Assembly: GCA_002315995.1 (NCBI GenBank)
Contig: DCHN01000069.1
Coordinates: forward strand, 1 to 34,452
Direction: 5' to 3'
Length of the DNA: 34,452 nucleotides
Origin: Bacteroidales bacterium UBA1751
Lineage (GTDB): Bacteria > Bacteroidota > Bacteroidia > Bacteroidales > UBA932
The first letter of the stretch is position 1, and every line of letters starts with the position of its first letter. Shown here one piece after another: positions 8,421 to 15,927 of this stretch. The position numbers and the translations under genes were made by a program. The notes below the pieces were generated by a model, which worked only from the letters and a program-made list of their open reading frames with translations, searched no databases and was not told the origin of the DNA.

Positions 8421-9530
8421 TTATTTTTCGTTTTGTATATCCATTATTTTAATTTTCATCTCTTTAAGAATCTCCACAGACATTTTGGCCACACTGTAAG
8501 CCGAACTCTCGGGAAGAACGTACTTGAGTATCTCTGCAATAACAACATCATTGAATCCCCATTTGTACATGCGTACAATTATGAGATTCTGCAATGCCAG
8601 TGCAGAAGATATTATATCCAGATCAGTTACTCCAATTTGGTGTCTTGAAAGCCTGTATGCATCATCAGAATCCTCCTCAATCATTTTTCTCACATCACCA
8701 AGCGTACTTAATTTCATTGCTTTCAAAACAGCGATATATGGTTGCAGCGGCGTCTGTATAATTTCAGCCTGATTGATTCCAGATATTTTTTTTAGCAGCC
8801 TGTCAAAAGGTTTAAGTTCCAAAAACTGTTTGAAACTCTCTCCATTGAGGGATATATCATCCCAAGTGTTGCTCTTTATAAGTGTTTCAACATTCCTTCT
8901 GTAGTTTGTTATCTCTCTTCTGATTCTGTTGAATTCATTGTCTGCCAGTTCAAGAAGTCCAGCCAGAGTATTAAGACTTCTTATATATTCTGAAGGTATT
9001 TCAATACCGGATTTGTATCCTATATCGTGGTACATGTTTGCCCATACGTGCTGCAATACCGTTCTGATTTGGATTTCAAATCTGATTCCCTTGAATTTCT
9101 CATGGTCATTGCTTGAATTTGTATCAATGGAACAGATATAATGCAATGACATATATCCGAATGTGTCAAGGTCAAGCACCTTGCGCTTGTCTATGGAGTT
9201 GCTCCAGTCAATTTGGAATCTCTGCTCAACAAGTGCCGCAATTTTCTCTATATCGTCGGAATAGTATGGGATAATCCTTACTCCAATAATGTCGGTAATA
9301 TCATTGATTGATTGGTATTTTCCAGATTTCTTCTCCAGCTTTTCAATAAGGCTTGCTCTGCCCTTGACTCTGCTCTCTATTTTGGATACAACCATACCAG
9401 TTGATTCCAAAATCTCTTTAATTTCAGATACGACTCTCTGGTCAAGCTCTTTATATAGCTTCATGTTGGAATCATAATCTTGAATTATCTGATGATTCAT
9501 CTGAGAAAACTTGCTCATGTCAGTAAACAA
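8421..9530 (-). CDS. RelA/SpoT synthetase-domain protein with unassigned C-terminal region
   Basis: A 369-residue protein. Residues about 25-210 are a RelA/SpoT nucleotidyltransferase (alarmone synthetase) domain: KGRASLIEKL (57-66), DITDIIGVRII (77-87), FGYMSLHY (124-131) and FEIQIRTVLQHVWANMYHDI (151-170), which contains the catalytic-region glutamate E152, W163 and H168. No hydrolase, TGS or ACT domain is present, so it is a small alarmone synthetase type. The C-terminal 160 residues are helical and I do not recognise them. The family normally transfers pyrophosphate from ATP to GDP/GTP; toxic relatives (toxSAS) target tRNA 3' ends or adenosine nucleotides instead. It is upstream of, and one base from, an HD hydrolase gene. 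M1, M5 (9518) and M11 are possible starts; a promoter box at 9551-9544 leaves almost no leader for M1, which favours M5. Confidence 0.85.
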   Translation of the reverse strand: MFTDMSKFSQMNHQIIQDYDSNMKLYKELDQRVVSEIKEILESTGMVVSKIESRVKGRASLIEKLEKKSGKYQSINDITDIIGVRIIPYYSDDIEKIAALVEQRFQIDWSNSIDKRKVLDLDTFGYMSLHYICSIDTNSSNDHEKFKGIRFEIQIRTVLQHVWANMYHDIGYKSGIEIPSEYIRSLNTLAGLLELADNEFNRIRREITNYRRNVETLIKSNTWDDISLNGESFKQFLELKPFDRLLKKISGINQAEIIQTPLQPYIAVLKAMKLSTLGDVRKMIEEDSDDAYRLSRHQIGVTDLDIISSALALQNLIIVRMYKWGFNDVVIAEILKYVLPESSAYSVAKMSVEILKEMKIKIMDIQNEK

Positions 9531-9543
9531 TTCTATGGAGATA

Positions 9544-9551
9544 CAAATATA
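9544..9551 (-). promoter_or_regulatory. Candidate -7 box of the alarmone synthetase/hydrolase operon
   Basis: The minus strand reads TATATTTG (9551-9544), an exact TAnnTTTG match, beginning in the U-tract of the upstream terminator. The expected -33 position (about 9571-9574) reads TTTT, 3 of 4 matches to TTTG. Transcription would start near 9537, only about 7 bases before the first ATG (9530), or about 19 before the second in-frame ATG (9518). Confidence 0.45.
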
Positions 9552-9585
9552 AAAAAATATCGCCCCTAATAAAAGGGACGATATT
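9551..9585 (-). terminator. Rho-independent terminator of the decarboxylase operon
   Basis: Arms AATATCGCCCCT (9556-9567) and AGGGACGATATT (9574-9585) pair at 11 of 12 positions around a 6-base loop. On the minus strand the hairpin is followed by a run of seven U residues (A run 9551-9557). It lies 20 bases after the stop codon of the beta-subunit gene and separates that operon from the alarmone genes. Confidence 0.85.
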
Positions 9586-9605
9586 AATATGAGTGTATGA
9601 TTCTG

Positions 9606-10772
9606 CTATGAGAGGAATCCAAGAAGGATACCTGCTGCAACAGCACTACCAATAACACCGGCAACGTTAGGGCCCATTGCATGCATGAGAAGATAGTTTG
9701 TCTTGTCATACTGCAAGCCTATGTTGTGAGATACACGTGCTGAATCCGGTACTGCAGAAACTCCTGCATTTCCAATAAGAGGATTGATCTTGTTCTCGTC
9801 CTTGAGGAAAAGATTGAAGATCTTTACAAAGAGTACACCTGCAAAAGTTGCAATACAGAATGAAATGGCGCCAAGAATAAAGATTCCAACTGATTTCATC
9901 TGAAGGAATTTGTCTGCCTGTGTAGAACATCCAACTGTGATACCAATGAGAATTGTAACTATATCAATAAGCGGACCACTTGCTGTATTTGCAAGTCTCT
10001 TTGTTACACCGCTCTCCTTAAGAAGGTTTCCAAAGAACAACATTCCAAGAAGCGGAAGACCTGATGGAACTATGAAAGCTGTAAGAAGGAATCCTACAAT
10101 AGGGAAAATCTTCTTTTCTGTTGGAGATACGGTTCTTGGTTTCTTCATTCTAATAAGTCTCTCCTTCTTTGATGTAAGCAGCTTCATAATAGGAGGCTGA
10201 ATAACAGGAACAAGAGCCATATATGAATATGCAGATACTGCAATAGCACCCATAAGGTCAGGAGCAAGTCTTGAAGAAAGGAAGATTGCAGTAGGGCCGT
10301 CAGCACCACCAATGATACCAATTGCACCTGCCTCATTAGGATTGAATCCCATGGCAAGAGCAATTGCATAAGCACCGAAAATACCGAACTGTGCAGCAGC
10401 ACCAATAAGAAGCAGTTTAGGGTTGGAAATCAATGCTGAGAAGTCTGTCATAGCACCGATTCCAAGGAAGATCAAAGGAGGGTAAAATCCTTTCTGCACA
10501 CCCTGATACAGAATGTTCAGAACGGAGCCCTCTTCATATATACCTACCTGAAGACCTGGAAAGAGAGGAATGTTTCCAACAATTATTCCAAATCCAATAG
10601 GTACAAGCAGCATAGGCTCCCAGTCTTTTGTTACAGCAAGGTATATGAAAACGAGTCCAATCAGAATCATAATGATATGATTTATTGAACAGTTCACAAA
10701 ACCTGTGTACTGCATGAACTGAGACAAGTTCTCGCCTAGAAGCGTGAAAAGATTACTTGCCAAAAATGTCAT
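9606..10772 (-). CDS. mmdB: Na+-translocating decarboxylase beta subunit
   Basis: A 388-residue polytopic membrane protein of the OadB/GcdB/MmdB family, which decarboxylates the carboxybiotin of the partner carrier protein and uses the energy to export Na+. Family signatures are IIGGADGPTAIF, with the Na+-binding aspartate at D158; SAYSYMALVPVIQPPI (180-195); and NAGVSAVPDSARVSHNIG in the C-terminal half. About ten hydrophobic segments are visible. It ends the operon epimerase - alpha - gamma-type - biotin carrier - beta, 5 bases after the carrier gene. Alone it could belong to an oxaloacetate or glutaconyl-CoA decarboxylase; the upstream epimerase and alpha subunit point to methylmalonyl-CoA. 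Confidence 0.93.
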   Translation of the reverse strand: MTFLASNLFTLLGENLSQFMQYTGFVNCSINHIIMILIGLVFIYLAVTKDWEPMLLVPIGFGIIVGNIPLFPGLQVGIYEEGSVLNILYQGVQKGFYPPLIFLGIGAMTDFSALISNPKLLLIGAAAQFGIFGAYAIALAMGFNPNEAGAIGIIGGADGPTAIFLSSRLAPDLMGAIAVSAYSYMALVPVIQPPIMKLLTSKKERLIRMKKPRTVSPTEKKIFPIVGFLLTAFIVPSGLPLLGMLFFGNLLKESGVTKRLANTASGPLIDIVTILIGITVGCSTQADKFLQMKSVGIFILGAISFCIATFAGVLFVKIFNLFLKDENKINPLIGNAGVSAVPDSARVSHNIGLQYDKTNYLLMHAMGPNVAGVIGSAVAAGILLGFLS

Positions 10773-10777
10773 AGGAG

Positions 10778-11182
10778 TTACGCAATTGTAAGAAGAGGTG
10801 CACCCTCAAGAATTGAATCACCTTTGTTAACCTTGATGCTGGTAACTGTACCATCTGCAGTTGCCTCAATGACGTTCTCCATCTTCATTGCCTCGAGCAA
10901 CATTACCTTCTGGCCTTTCTTTACAACATCACCCTCTTTAACGCTTACCTCAAGAATAACTCCTGGAAGAGGTGAATTTACTGTTACACCGGCTCCGGCT
11001 GATGCTGCAGCCTTTGGAGCTGCTGCAGGGGCAGCGGCTGGTGCTGGAGCAGCCTGTGGAGCTGCTGCAGGAGCAGCAGATGCAGATTTACCATTAACCT
11101 CGAGATTGGTTACTTCACCATCTACGCTGGTTACCTTTACAACAAAATCTTTTCCGTTGATATTTAACTTATACTCTTTCAT
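10778..11182 (-). CDS. mmdC: Biotin carboxyl carrier subunit of the decarboxylase
   Basis: A 134-residue biotinyl protein. A short N-terminal beta region (1-32) is followed by a flexible Ala/Pro linker (about 35-64) and a C-terminal biotinyl domain (65-134). The biotin attachment lysine is K100 in the motif EAMKMEN (97-103). The carrier moves the carboxyl group from the alpha carboxyltransferase to the membrane beta subunit; the Ala/Pro linker supplies the swing. It lies 12 bases after the gamma-type subunit and 5 bases before the beta subunit. The low-complexity linker also produces a long antisense reading frame, which I consider a shadow. Confidence 0.95.
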   Translation of the reverse strand: MKEYKLNINGKDFVVKVTSVDGEVTNLEVNGKSASAAPAAAPQAAPAPAAAPAAAPKAAASAGAGVTVNSPLPGVILEVSVKEGDVVKKGQKVMLLEAMKMENVIEATADGTVTSIKVNKGDSILEGAPLLTIA

Positions 11183-11194
11183 GATTGTATTTAT

Positions 11195-12196
11195 TTATCT
11201 GTTGATTTGAGGGTCCTGCTTCATAATCTGAGCCTTGTTACCCCATGGTGATTTAATGTTTTTGAATGTGAGAATATTGCTCTCAACGTCATGAATCTGC
11301 TCATCTGCCTGAGCGAGTTCAATAGCTACAACAATTGCAGCAGCGATTTCCTCATCGGTATATTCGCCTTGAGGAATATTTACTGTAACATTTGCATTAT
11401 TTGGCTTAGACTTCTTGGCAGCCTTAGCCTCTCTTCTTATCTTCTTTGCCTCTTCCATGGCCATCTGTCTTGCAGAAACCATTCTGAAAAGGAAGTAGAG
11501 AACCAGAAGTGCAAAGAAAACAACGCTCATTGCTGTAATAGCCATAATTCCTCCATGTGGATCTTTCTCCTTGAGAAGAATAAGTTTTGATTCCTTATCA
11601 TCTATTACGTTTGCAGAGCTTGGGGTTACCTTTGTGAGTACATCCCATCCGTTGTCTCCTTCAGCTGCATTTTCACTTTGCGATATTCTCCATGAACGGG
11701 CCATTACGCCTGTCTTATTTGAAGAACCTATGCCATCTACTCTTCTTCCCCACGATTTTCCGTTGCTAAGGAGTGCAGGGTTGAAGGTAATGTGGTCAAT
11801 GATGTCTTTTCCATTGGTGTTAACAAGGAAGACCTCAGTAGAGGTACTGTCAAGGATGAAACTTGTATGGAAAGTACCCTTGTCAGGCGTGCCGTCTGTA
11901 TAGAACAGAAGATGCTGTTTCGGCTTAATCTTTGTGAGAACGTCACCTTTAGGAATTCTGTATTTCTTAAGGTTGTTAGGATCGTCAGAAAGGAAACAGC
12001 CGGCAACATCCACTGTACCGTATGATGTGTTATAAATCTCAATCCAAGAACTTCTGTTGCCATAATCATCTATGAAACCATCTGTGTTCTCAACAACAAT
12101 CTCGTTGAGACGCATATCGGTCATATTCTGTGATTTGGCATTGAAAGCACAGAGGATCAAGCACATCAGTAATATGTAACTAATCTTCTTTCTCAT
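11195..12196 (-). CDS. Decarboxylase gamma-type (OadG-like) subunit with extracytoplasmic lamin-tail domain
   Basis: I start this protein at ATG 12196 (333 residues). An upstream extension to 12310 would run 104 bases into mmdA, while the chosen start directly precedes a signal peptide (MRKKISYILLMCLILCAFNA, cleavage near 22). Residues about 27-150 look like a lamin-tail (LTD) domain: LNEIVVENTDGFIDDYGNRS, WIEIYNTS, DVAGCFLSDD, FHTSFILDSTSTEVFL and SWGRRVDG. One membrane helix follows (about 216-240), then a cytoplasmic basic helix (245-265) and a short OadG-like end (GEYTDEEIAAAIVVAIEL and SPWGNKAQIM). In oxaloacetate decarboxylase the gamma subunit anchors and assembles the complex. Position between alpha subunit and biotin carrier supports that role. 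The external domain is extra and its partner is unknown. Confidence 0.8.
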   Translation of the reverse strand: MRKKISYILLMCLILCAFNAKSQNMTDMRLNEIVVENTDGFIDDYGNRSSWIEIYNTSYGTVDVAGCFLSDDPNNLKKYRIPKGDVLTKIKPKQHLLFYTDGTPDKGTFHTSFILDSTSTEVFLVNTNGKDIIDHITFNPALLSNGKSWGRRVDGIGSSNKTGVMARSWRISQSENAAEGDNGWDVLTKVTPSSANVIDDKESKLILLKEKDPHGGIMAITAMSVVFFALLVLYFLFRMVSARQMAMEEAKKIRREAKAAKKSKPNNANVTVNIPQGEYTDEEIAAAIVVAIELAQADEQIHDVESNILTFKNIKSPWGNKAQIMKQDPQINR

Positions 12197-12206
12197 CTGT
12201 TCTGGT

Positions 12207-13760
12207 TTACAATGGAAGGTTGTCGTGTTTCTTTGCAGGATTTGTAAGTCTCTTGTTAGCTGTAGACTGCAAAGCTCTGATAATACGGAAACGTGTGTTC
12301 CTTGGCTCAATTACATCATCAATGTAACCATATTTAGCTGCATTGTAAGGATTTGCAAATGCATCTCTGTACTCTTTCTCCTTCTCTGCTGCAAAAGCCT
12401 TAGGATCAGCTGCCTCTTTCATCTCTTTTCCATAGAGTACGCCAATAGCGCCTGATGGACCCATTACGGCAATCTCTGCACCTGGCCAAGCGTAATTGAT
12501 GTCACCTCTAAGGTGTTTAGAACTCATGACGCAGTATGCTCCACCGTATGCTTTACGCAATACAACTGTAATCTTTGGAACGGTAGCCTCACCGAATGCA
12601 TAAAGAAGCTTTGCACCATGGAGAATAACTGCACCGTACTCCTGCTGAGAACCTGGAAGGAAGCCAGGAACGTCAACCAATGTTACAATTGGAATATTGA
12701 ATGCATCGCAGAATCTTACAAAACGCGCACCCTTTCTTGAAGAGCTTATATCAAGCACACCGGCAAGCACCTTAGGCTGGTTGGCAACAATACCAACTGA
12801 TTTTCCATTGAATCTTGCAAAACCTACAACAAGGTTCTTTGCATAGTCTGCATGAACTTCAAGGAATTTACCATTATCTACAATTGCCTCAATTACCTTA
12901 TATACATCGTAAGGTTTGTTAGGGTTGTCCGGAATAATCTCATTGAGTGAATCCTCAAGCCTGTTAATAGGGTCATTGCACTCAACAACTGGAGAATCCT
13001 CCATATTGTTCTGCGGCATATAGCTCAAGAGCTCCTTGATAACTGAAATGGCTTCCTCCTCAGTGTCAACTGCAAAGTGAGCAACACCGCTCTTTGAAGC
13101 GTGTACGCTTGCACCGCCAAGATCCTCCTGTGAAATCTCCTCACCAAGTACAGACTTTACAACTGTAGGGCCTGTAAGGAACATATAACTTGTTCCCTTT
13201 CTCATGATATTGAAGTCTGTGAGGGCAGGGGAGTAAACTGCACCACCTGCACAAGGACCGAAAATGGCTGAAATCTGAGGAATTACTCCTGATGCAAGAA
13301 TGTTTCTCTGGAAAATCTCTGTATATCCTGCAAGAGCATTGACACCCTCCTGAATACGTGCTCCACCTGAATCGTTAAGACCAATAATAGGTGCTCCGTT
13401 TTTCAATGCAGCATCCTGTACCTTGCAAATCTTGAGAGCGAGTGACTCAGAAAGTGATCCGCCGAATACTGTAAAATCCTGAGCGAATACATAAACAAGT
13501 CTTCCGTCAACAGTACCGTATCCTGTTACGATACCATCACCAAGGAATGTTGTCTTCTCAATGCCAAAATTGTGGCATCTGTGTGTGACAAACATATCAA
13601 ACTCCTCAAAACTGCCCTCATCAAGCAGCATGTTGATTCTTTCACGAGCTGTATATTTGCCTTTTGCATGCTGTGAGTCAATTTTCTTTTGACCACCGCC
13701 AATGCGAGCTTTCTCACGAAGAGAGATGAGCGCCTTAATCTGTTCGAGTTGGTTACTCAT
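12207..13760 (-). CDS. mmdA: Methylmalonyl-CoA decarboxylase alpha subunit (carboxyltransferase)
   Basis: A 517-residue acyl-CoA carboxyltransferase of the PccB/MmdA family. Two crotonase-like halves are visible: the N-terminal acyl-CoA region with GLNDSGGARIQEGVNALAGY and IFGPCAGGAVYSPALTDF, and the C-terminal biotin region with ILHGAKLLYAFGEATVPKIT, GGAYCVMSSKHL and VMGPSGAIGVLYGKEM. It moves the carboxyl group from methylmalonyl-CoA (or malonyl/propionyl-type substrates) to biotin. No biotin carboxylase gene is nearby, and a beta subunit, biotin carrier and epimerase are, so decarboxylation is more likely than carboxylation. An AAGGAGT site lies 7 bases before the ATG. Confidence 0.93.
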   Translation of the reverse strand: MSNQLEQIKALISLREKARIGGGQKKIDSQHAKGKYTARERINMLLDEGSFEEFDMFVTHRCHNFGIEKTTFLGDGIVTGYGTVDGRLVYVFAQDFTVFGGSLSESLALKICKVQDAALKNGAPIIGLNDSGGARIQEGVNALAGYTEIFQRNILASGVIPQISAIFGPCAGGAVYSPALTDFNIMRKGTSYMFLTGPTVVKSVLGEEISQEDLGGASVHASKSGVAHFAVDTEEEAISVIKELLSYMPQNNMEDSPVVECNDPINRLEDSLNEIIPDNPNKPYDVYKVIEAIVDNGKFLEVHADYAKNLVVGFARFNGKSVGIVANQPKVLAGVLDISSSRKGARFVRFCDAFNIPIVTLVDVPGFLPGSQQEYGAVILHGAKLLYAFGEATVPKITVVLRKAYGGAYCVMSSKHLRGDINYAWPGAEIAVMGPSGAIGVLYGKEMKEAADPKAFAAEKEKEYRDAFANPYNAAKYGYIDDVIEPRNTRFRIIRALQSTANKRLTNPAKKHDNLPL

Positions 13761-13767
13761 TTTTATT

Positions 13768-13774
13768 ACTCCTT
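13768..13774 (-). promoter_or_regulatory. Shine-Dalgarno site of mmdA
   Basis: The minus strand reads AAGGAGT 7 bases before the mmdA ATG (13760). It is one of three clear Shine-Dalgarno sites in the window (with atpE and walJ). It supports the chosen start. Confidence 0.65.
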
Positions 13775-13788
13775 ATATTTTATGATGA

Positions 13789-14202
13789 TTATTTCTTCTT
13801 AGGATCTTCGCAGATTTCTGTAAGAACGCCGCAAGTTGATTTTGGATGAAGGAAAGCAATGTTCAAACCCTCTGCACCCTTTCTTGGAGCCTTGTCAATA
13901 AGCTGAACATCTTTTGCAGCAAGTTCGTCAAGACATGTCTGAACGCTGTTTGTGGCAAATGCTATGTGGTGGATACCTTCACCCTTCTTCTCAATGAATT
14001 TAGCTATTGTACCCTCTGGTGATGTACTCTCAAGAAGCTCAAGTTTTGTCTGTCCAATCTTGAAGAATGCTGTTCTTACTTTCTGGTCAGCAACCTCTTC
14101 AATAGAATAACATTTAAGTCCAAGTTTCTCCTCATAGTATGGAATAGCTGTTTCCAATGACTTTACAGCTATGCCAAGATGCTCAATATGTGTAAGTTCC
14201 AT
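13789..14202 (-). CDS. mce: Methylmalonyl-CoA epimerase
   Basis: A 137-residue vicinal-oxygen-chelate (glyoxalase-fold) protein with two beta-alpha-beta-beta-beta modules. It begins MELTHIEHLGIAVKSLETAI and contains KLELLESTSPEGTIAKFIEK, GEGIHHIAFATNSV and CGVLTEICE, the conserved metal-site segments of methylmalonyl-CoA epimerases. It interconverts the (R) and (S) forms of methylmalonyl-CoA, linking methylmalonyl-CoA mutase to the decarboxylase. It is the first gene of the decarboxylase operon, 28 bases before mmdA. The mutase genes are not in this window. Confidence 0.95.
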   Translation of the reverse strand: MELTHIEHLGIAVKSLETAIPYYEEKLGLKCYSIEEVADQKVRTAFFKIGQTKLELLESTSPEGTIAKFIEKKGEGIHHIAFATNSVQTCLDELAAKDVQLIDKAPRKGAEGLNIAFLHPKSTCGVLTEICEDPKKK

Positions 14203-14245
14203 AGTGATTGTTATTTAAAAGTTAATACTGTCTATTTTACAAACC

Positions 14246-14277
14246 TTAGGAGAGTTCTGACGTGCAGACTCTCCTAA
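14246..14277 (-). terminator. Hairpin between yebC and the decarboxylase operon, probable terminator
   Basis: The arms TTAGGAGAGT (14246-14255) and ACTCTCCTAA (14268-14277) are a perfect 10-bp inverted repeat. The interior can add a CTG/CAG 3-bp extension with one bulged base. It lies about 20 bases after the yebC stop and about 45 before the mce start. The following minus-strand sequence (GGTTTGTAAAAT) has no long U-run, so it may be a weak terminator or an mRNA 3'/5'-end stabiliser. Confidence 0.55.
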
Positions 14278-14298
14278 AATCATATAATTCAAATGTGT

Positions 14299-15045
14299 TT
14301 ATTCATCATCGGATGTGTCCAGGTTATGGTAAACGTTTTGGACATCCTCATCTTCCTCAAGTTTGTCAAGAAGTTTGTCAAGTTCAACCCTATCTTCCTT
14401 TGCAACCTTTTTGAGGTCAACGTTAGGGAAACGCTGGAACTGACCGGAGAGAATATTGAATCCATGCTCCTCAAGATATTTCTGTATTGTTGCAAAAGAT
14501 TCGTATGCGCCATATATTACTATTTCTGGTGCTTTCTCCTCATCTGAATCATCTTTGAAAACCTCTTCCGCACCGAAGTCAATAAGTTCAAGCTCCAGCT
14601 CGTCCATATCAACTTCACTGGCTGAAGTGCATCTGAAAACACATTTTCTGTCAAACATGTAATCAACGCTGCCAGATGTTCCAAGGTTGCCTCCGAATTT
14701 TGTGAAGTAACTCCTTACATTGGCAACTGTCCTGTTTGTATTGTCTGTTGCTGTTTCAACAAGAATTGCAATGCCGTGAGGACCATATCCCTCATACACC
14801 ATTTCCTTATAATCTGCTGTATCCTTCTCGAATGCCCTCTTAATAGCTCTCTCAACATTCTCCTTTGGCATGTTCTCACTCTTTGCAGTCTGCATGAGTG
14901 TTCTCAATCTAGGATTGCTGTCGGGATCCGGACCGCCGCTCTTTGCTGCTATTGTAATCTCTTTGCCAATACGTGTGAATACGCGGGCCATGTTGCCCCA
15001 GCGCTTGAATTTTCTCTCCTTTCTGAACTCGAATGCTCTTCCCAT
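14299..15045 (-). CDS. yebC: YebC/PmpR family regulatory protein
   Basis: A 248-residue cytoplasmic protein of the YebC/TACO1 family. It begins MGRAFEFRKERKFKRWGNMA, a common Bacteroidetes variant of the family start, and continues with FTRIGKEITIAAKSGGPDPD, NPRLRTLMQTAKSENMPKEN, YEGYGPHGIAILVETATDN and GGNLGTSGSVDYMFDRK, all core YebC motifs. The last residues are strongly acidic. Family members have been described as transcription regulators and, more recently, as translation factors that relieve ribosome stalling; which applies here is not visible. It starts 22 bases after the stop of the TPR gene and is probably cotranscribed with it. Confidence 0.95.
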   Translation of the reverse strand: MGRAFEFRKERKFKRWGNMARVFTRIGKEITIAAKSGGPDPDSNPRLRTLMQTAKSENMPKENVERAIKRAFEKDTADYKEMVYEGYGPHGIAILVETATDNTNRTVANVRSYFTKFGGNLGTSGSVDYMFDRKCVFRCTSASEVDMDELELELIDFGAEEVFKDDSDEEKAPEIVIYGAYESFATIQKYLEEHGFNILSGQFQRFPNVDLKKVAKEDRVELDKLLDKLEEDEDVQNVYHNLDTSDDE

Positions 15046-15067
15046 AGTAAGAATCTGAATAGTGAAA

Positions 15068-15739
15068 TTATTTTGTAGCTATACGCTCAATGTATTTTTC
15101 AATCTCATATCCTTCAAGACTCTGCGGATATTTGACCTTAATGGTGTTGTATACCTCAAGAGCCTTCTCATTCTTGCCCATCTGCTCATAAACGATTCCG
15201 GCCTTGAGAAGGTATGATGCAGCAAGAATGTTATCGGCACACTTTGCAGCCTGCATATATAAATCTACCGCCTTGCTGTAATCCTCTTTTGCCGAATAGG
15301 CATCACCCTTGCATGCAATTGCTCTTGCCTTTATAATTGGATCTGTTCCTTTATACTTGTTAAGGTAATTGATAGCATCGTCCCATTTGCCGAGTTGGAG
15401 AGCACATACTCCAGCCTCAAAGTAAACTGCCTGAGGAGCTTTTGAACCATACTCGTCAATAACCTCCGCAAGACCTATAGTGTTTTCATCACCATTGAGT
15501 GCCTTCTCAAACTCACCCTCGCCAAAGAGCATTTCAGCAGCATATACCTGGTCTGTTGCCTCCTGTGCACGTGGTTCGCTGTAAGCATACTTGTAGAGGA
15601 CAATAAGTGCAGCAACAATTATTACGGCAACTGCTGACCAGATGATTGTTTTCTTGTTCTCATTAATGAACTTTTCAGATTTTGAAACCGCTGTTGCAAT
15701 GTCAACCTGTGGCTCCTGAACGTTGTTTTTGTTTACCAT
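15068..15739 (-). CDS. Membrane-anchored tetratricopeptide-repeat protein
   Basis: A 223-residue protein with a short cytoplasmic N terminus (1-30), one membrane helix (about 31-49, IIWSAVAVIIVAALIVLY) and a periplasmic part. Several TPR-like helix pairs are visible, at about 100-130 (AVYFEAGVCALQLGKWDDAI), 135-165 (IKARAIACKGDAYSAKEDYS) and 170-205 (LLKAGIVYEQMGKNEKALEV). The layout resembles E. coli YfgM, a periplasmic TPR partner of the Sec machinery, but similar proteins are common and I cannot assign a function. It is transcribed divergently from recF, with a well-formed promoter 50-80 bases upstream. Confidence 0.85.
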   Translation of the reverse strand: MVNKNNVQEPQVDIATAVSKSEKFINENKKTIIWSAVAVIIVAALIVLYKYAYSEPRAQEATDQVYAAEMLFGEGEFEKALNGDENTIGLAEVIDEYGSKAPQAVYFEAGVCALQLGKWDDAINYLNKYKGTDPIIKARAIACKGDAYSAKEDYSKAVDLYMQAAKCADNILAASYLLKAGIVYEQMGKNEKALEVYNTIKVKYPQSLEGYEIEKYIERIATK

Positions 15740-15791
15740 ATCTTTTGTACTTTATAAATTCCAACATTACTGCAATTAATTTTGCAGGCGG

Positions 15792-15822
15792 CAAATTTAC
15801 AAATTATCTATTTAATTTCAAA
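15792..15822 (-). promoter_or_regulatory. Promoter of the TPR-yebC operon
   Basis: On the minus strand TTTG (15822-15819) and TAAATTTG (15799-15792) are separated by 19 bases, an exact match to the Bacteroidetes -33/-7 pattern. Transcription should start near 15785, giving a leader of about 45 bases. This is the best promoter match in the window. Confidence 0.7.
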
Positions 15823-15842
15823 TTATATTACAGGTGTATCAT

Positions 15843-15876
15843 ATTGCAATATATTTGTGAATAAAGAGTAACTTTG
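15843..15876 (+). promoter_or_regulatory. Candidate promoter of the recF operon
   Basis: TAACTTTG (15869-15876) matches the -7 consensus TAnnTTTG. ATTG (15843-15846) lies upstream with a 22-base spacer as a partial -33 element. Transcription would start near 15883, about 45 bases before recF. It lies back to back with the TPR promoter, so the two divergent operons share this 188-base control region. Confidence 0.5.
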
Positions 15877-15927
15877 TGACATATATCATTTGCGGAAACA
15901 GGTTAAACTTCAAACTATTTCATAGGG

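Noticed and set aside
10824..11210. Long plus-strand reading frame antisense to the biotin carrier
   Set aside because: It arises from the GC-rich Ala/Pro linker codons of the real gene; the translated product is low complexity.
12197..12310. N-terminal extension of the gamma-type subunit into mmdA
   Set aside because: It would overlap mmdA by 104 bases and put 38 unrelated residues before a good signal peptide. ATG 12196 is the better start.
14776..15078. Plus-strand frame opposite yebC
   Set aside because: It is fully antisense to a conserved gene and has no family likeness.
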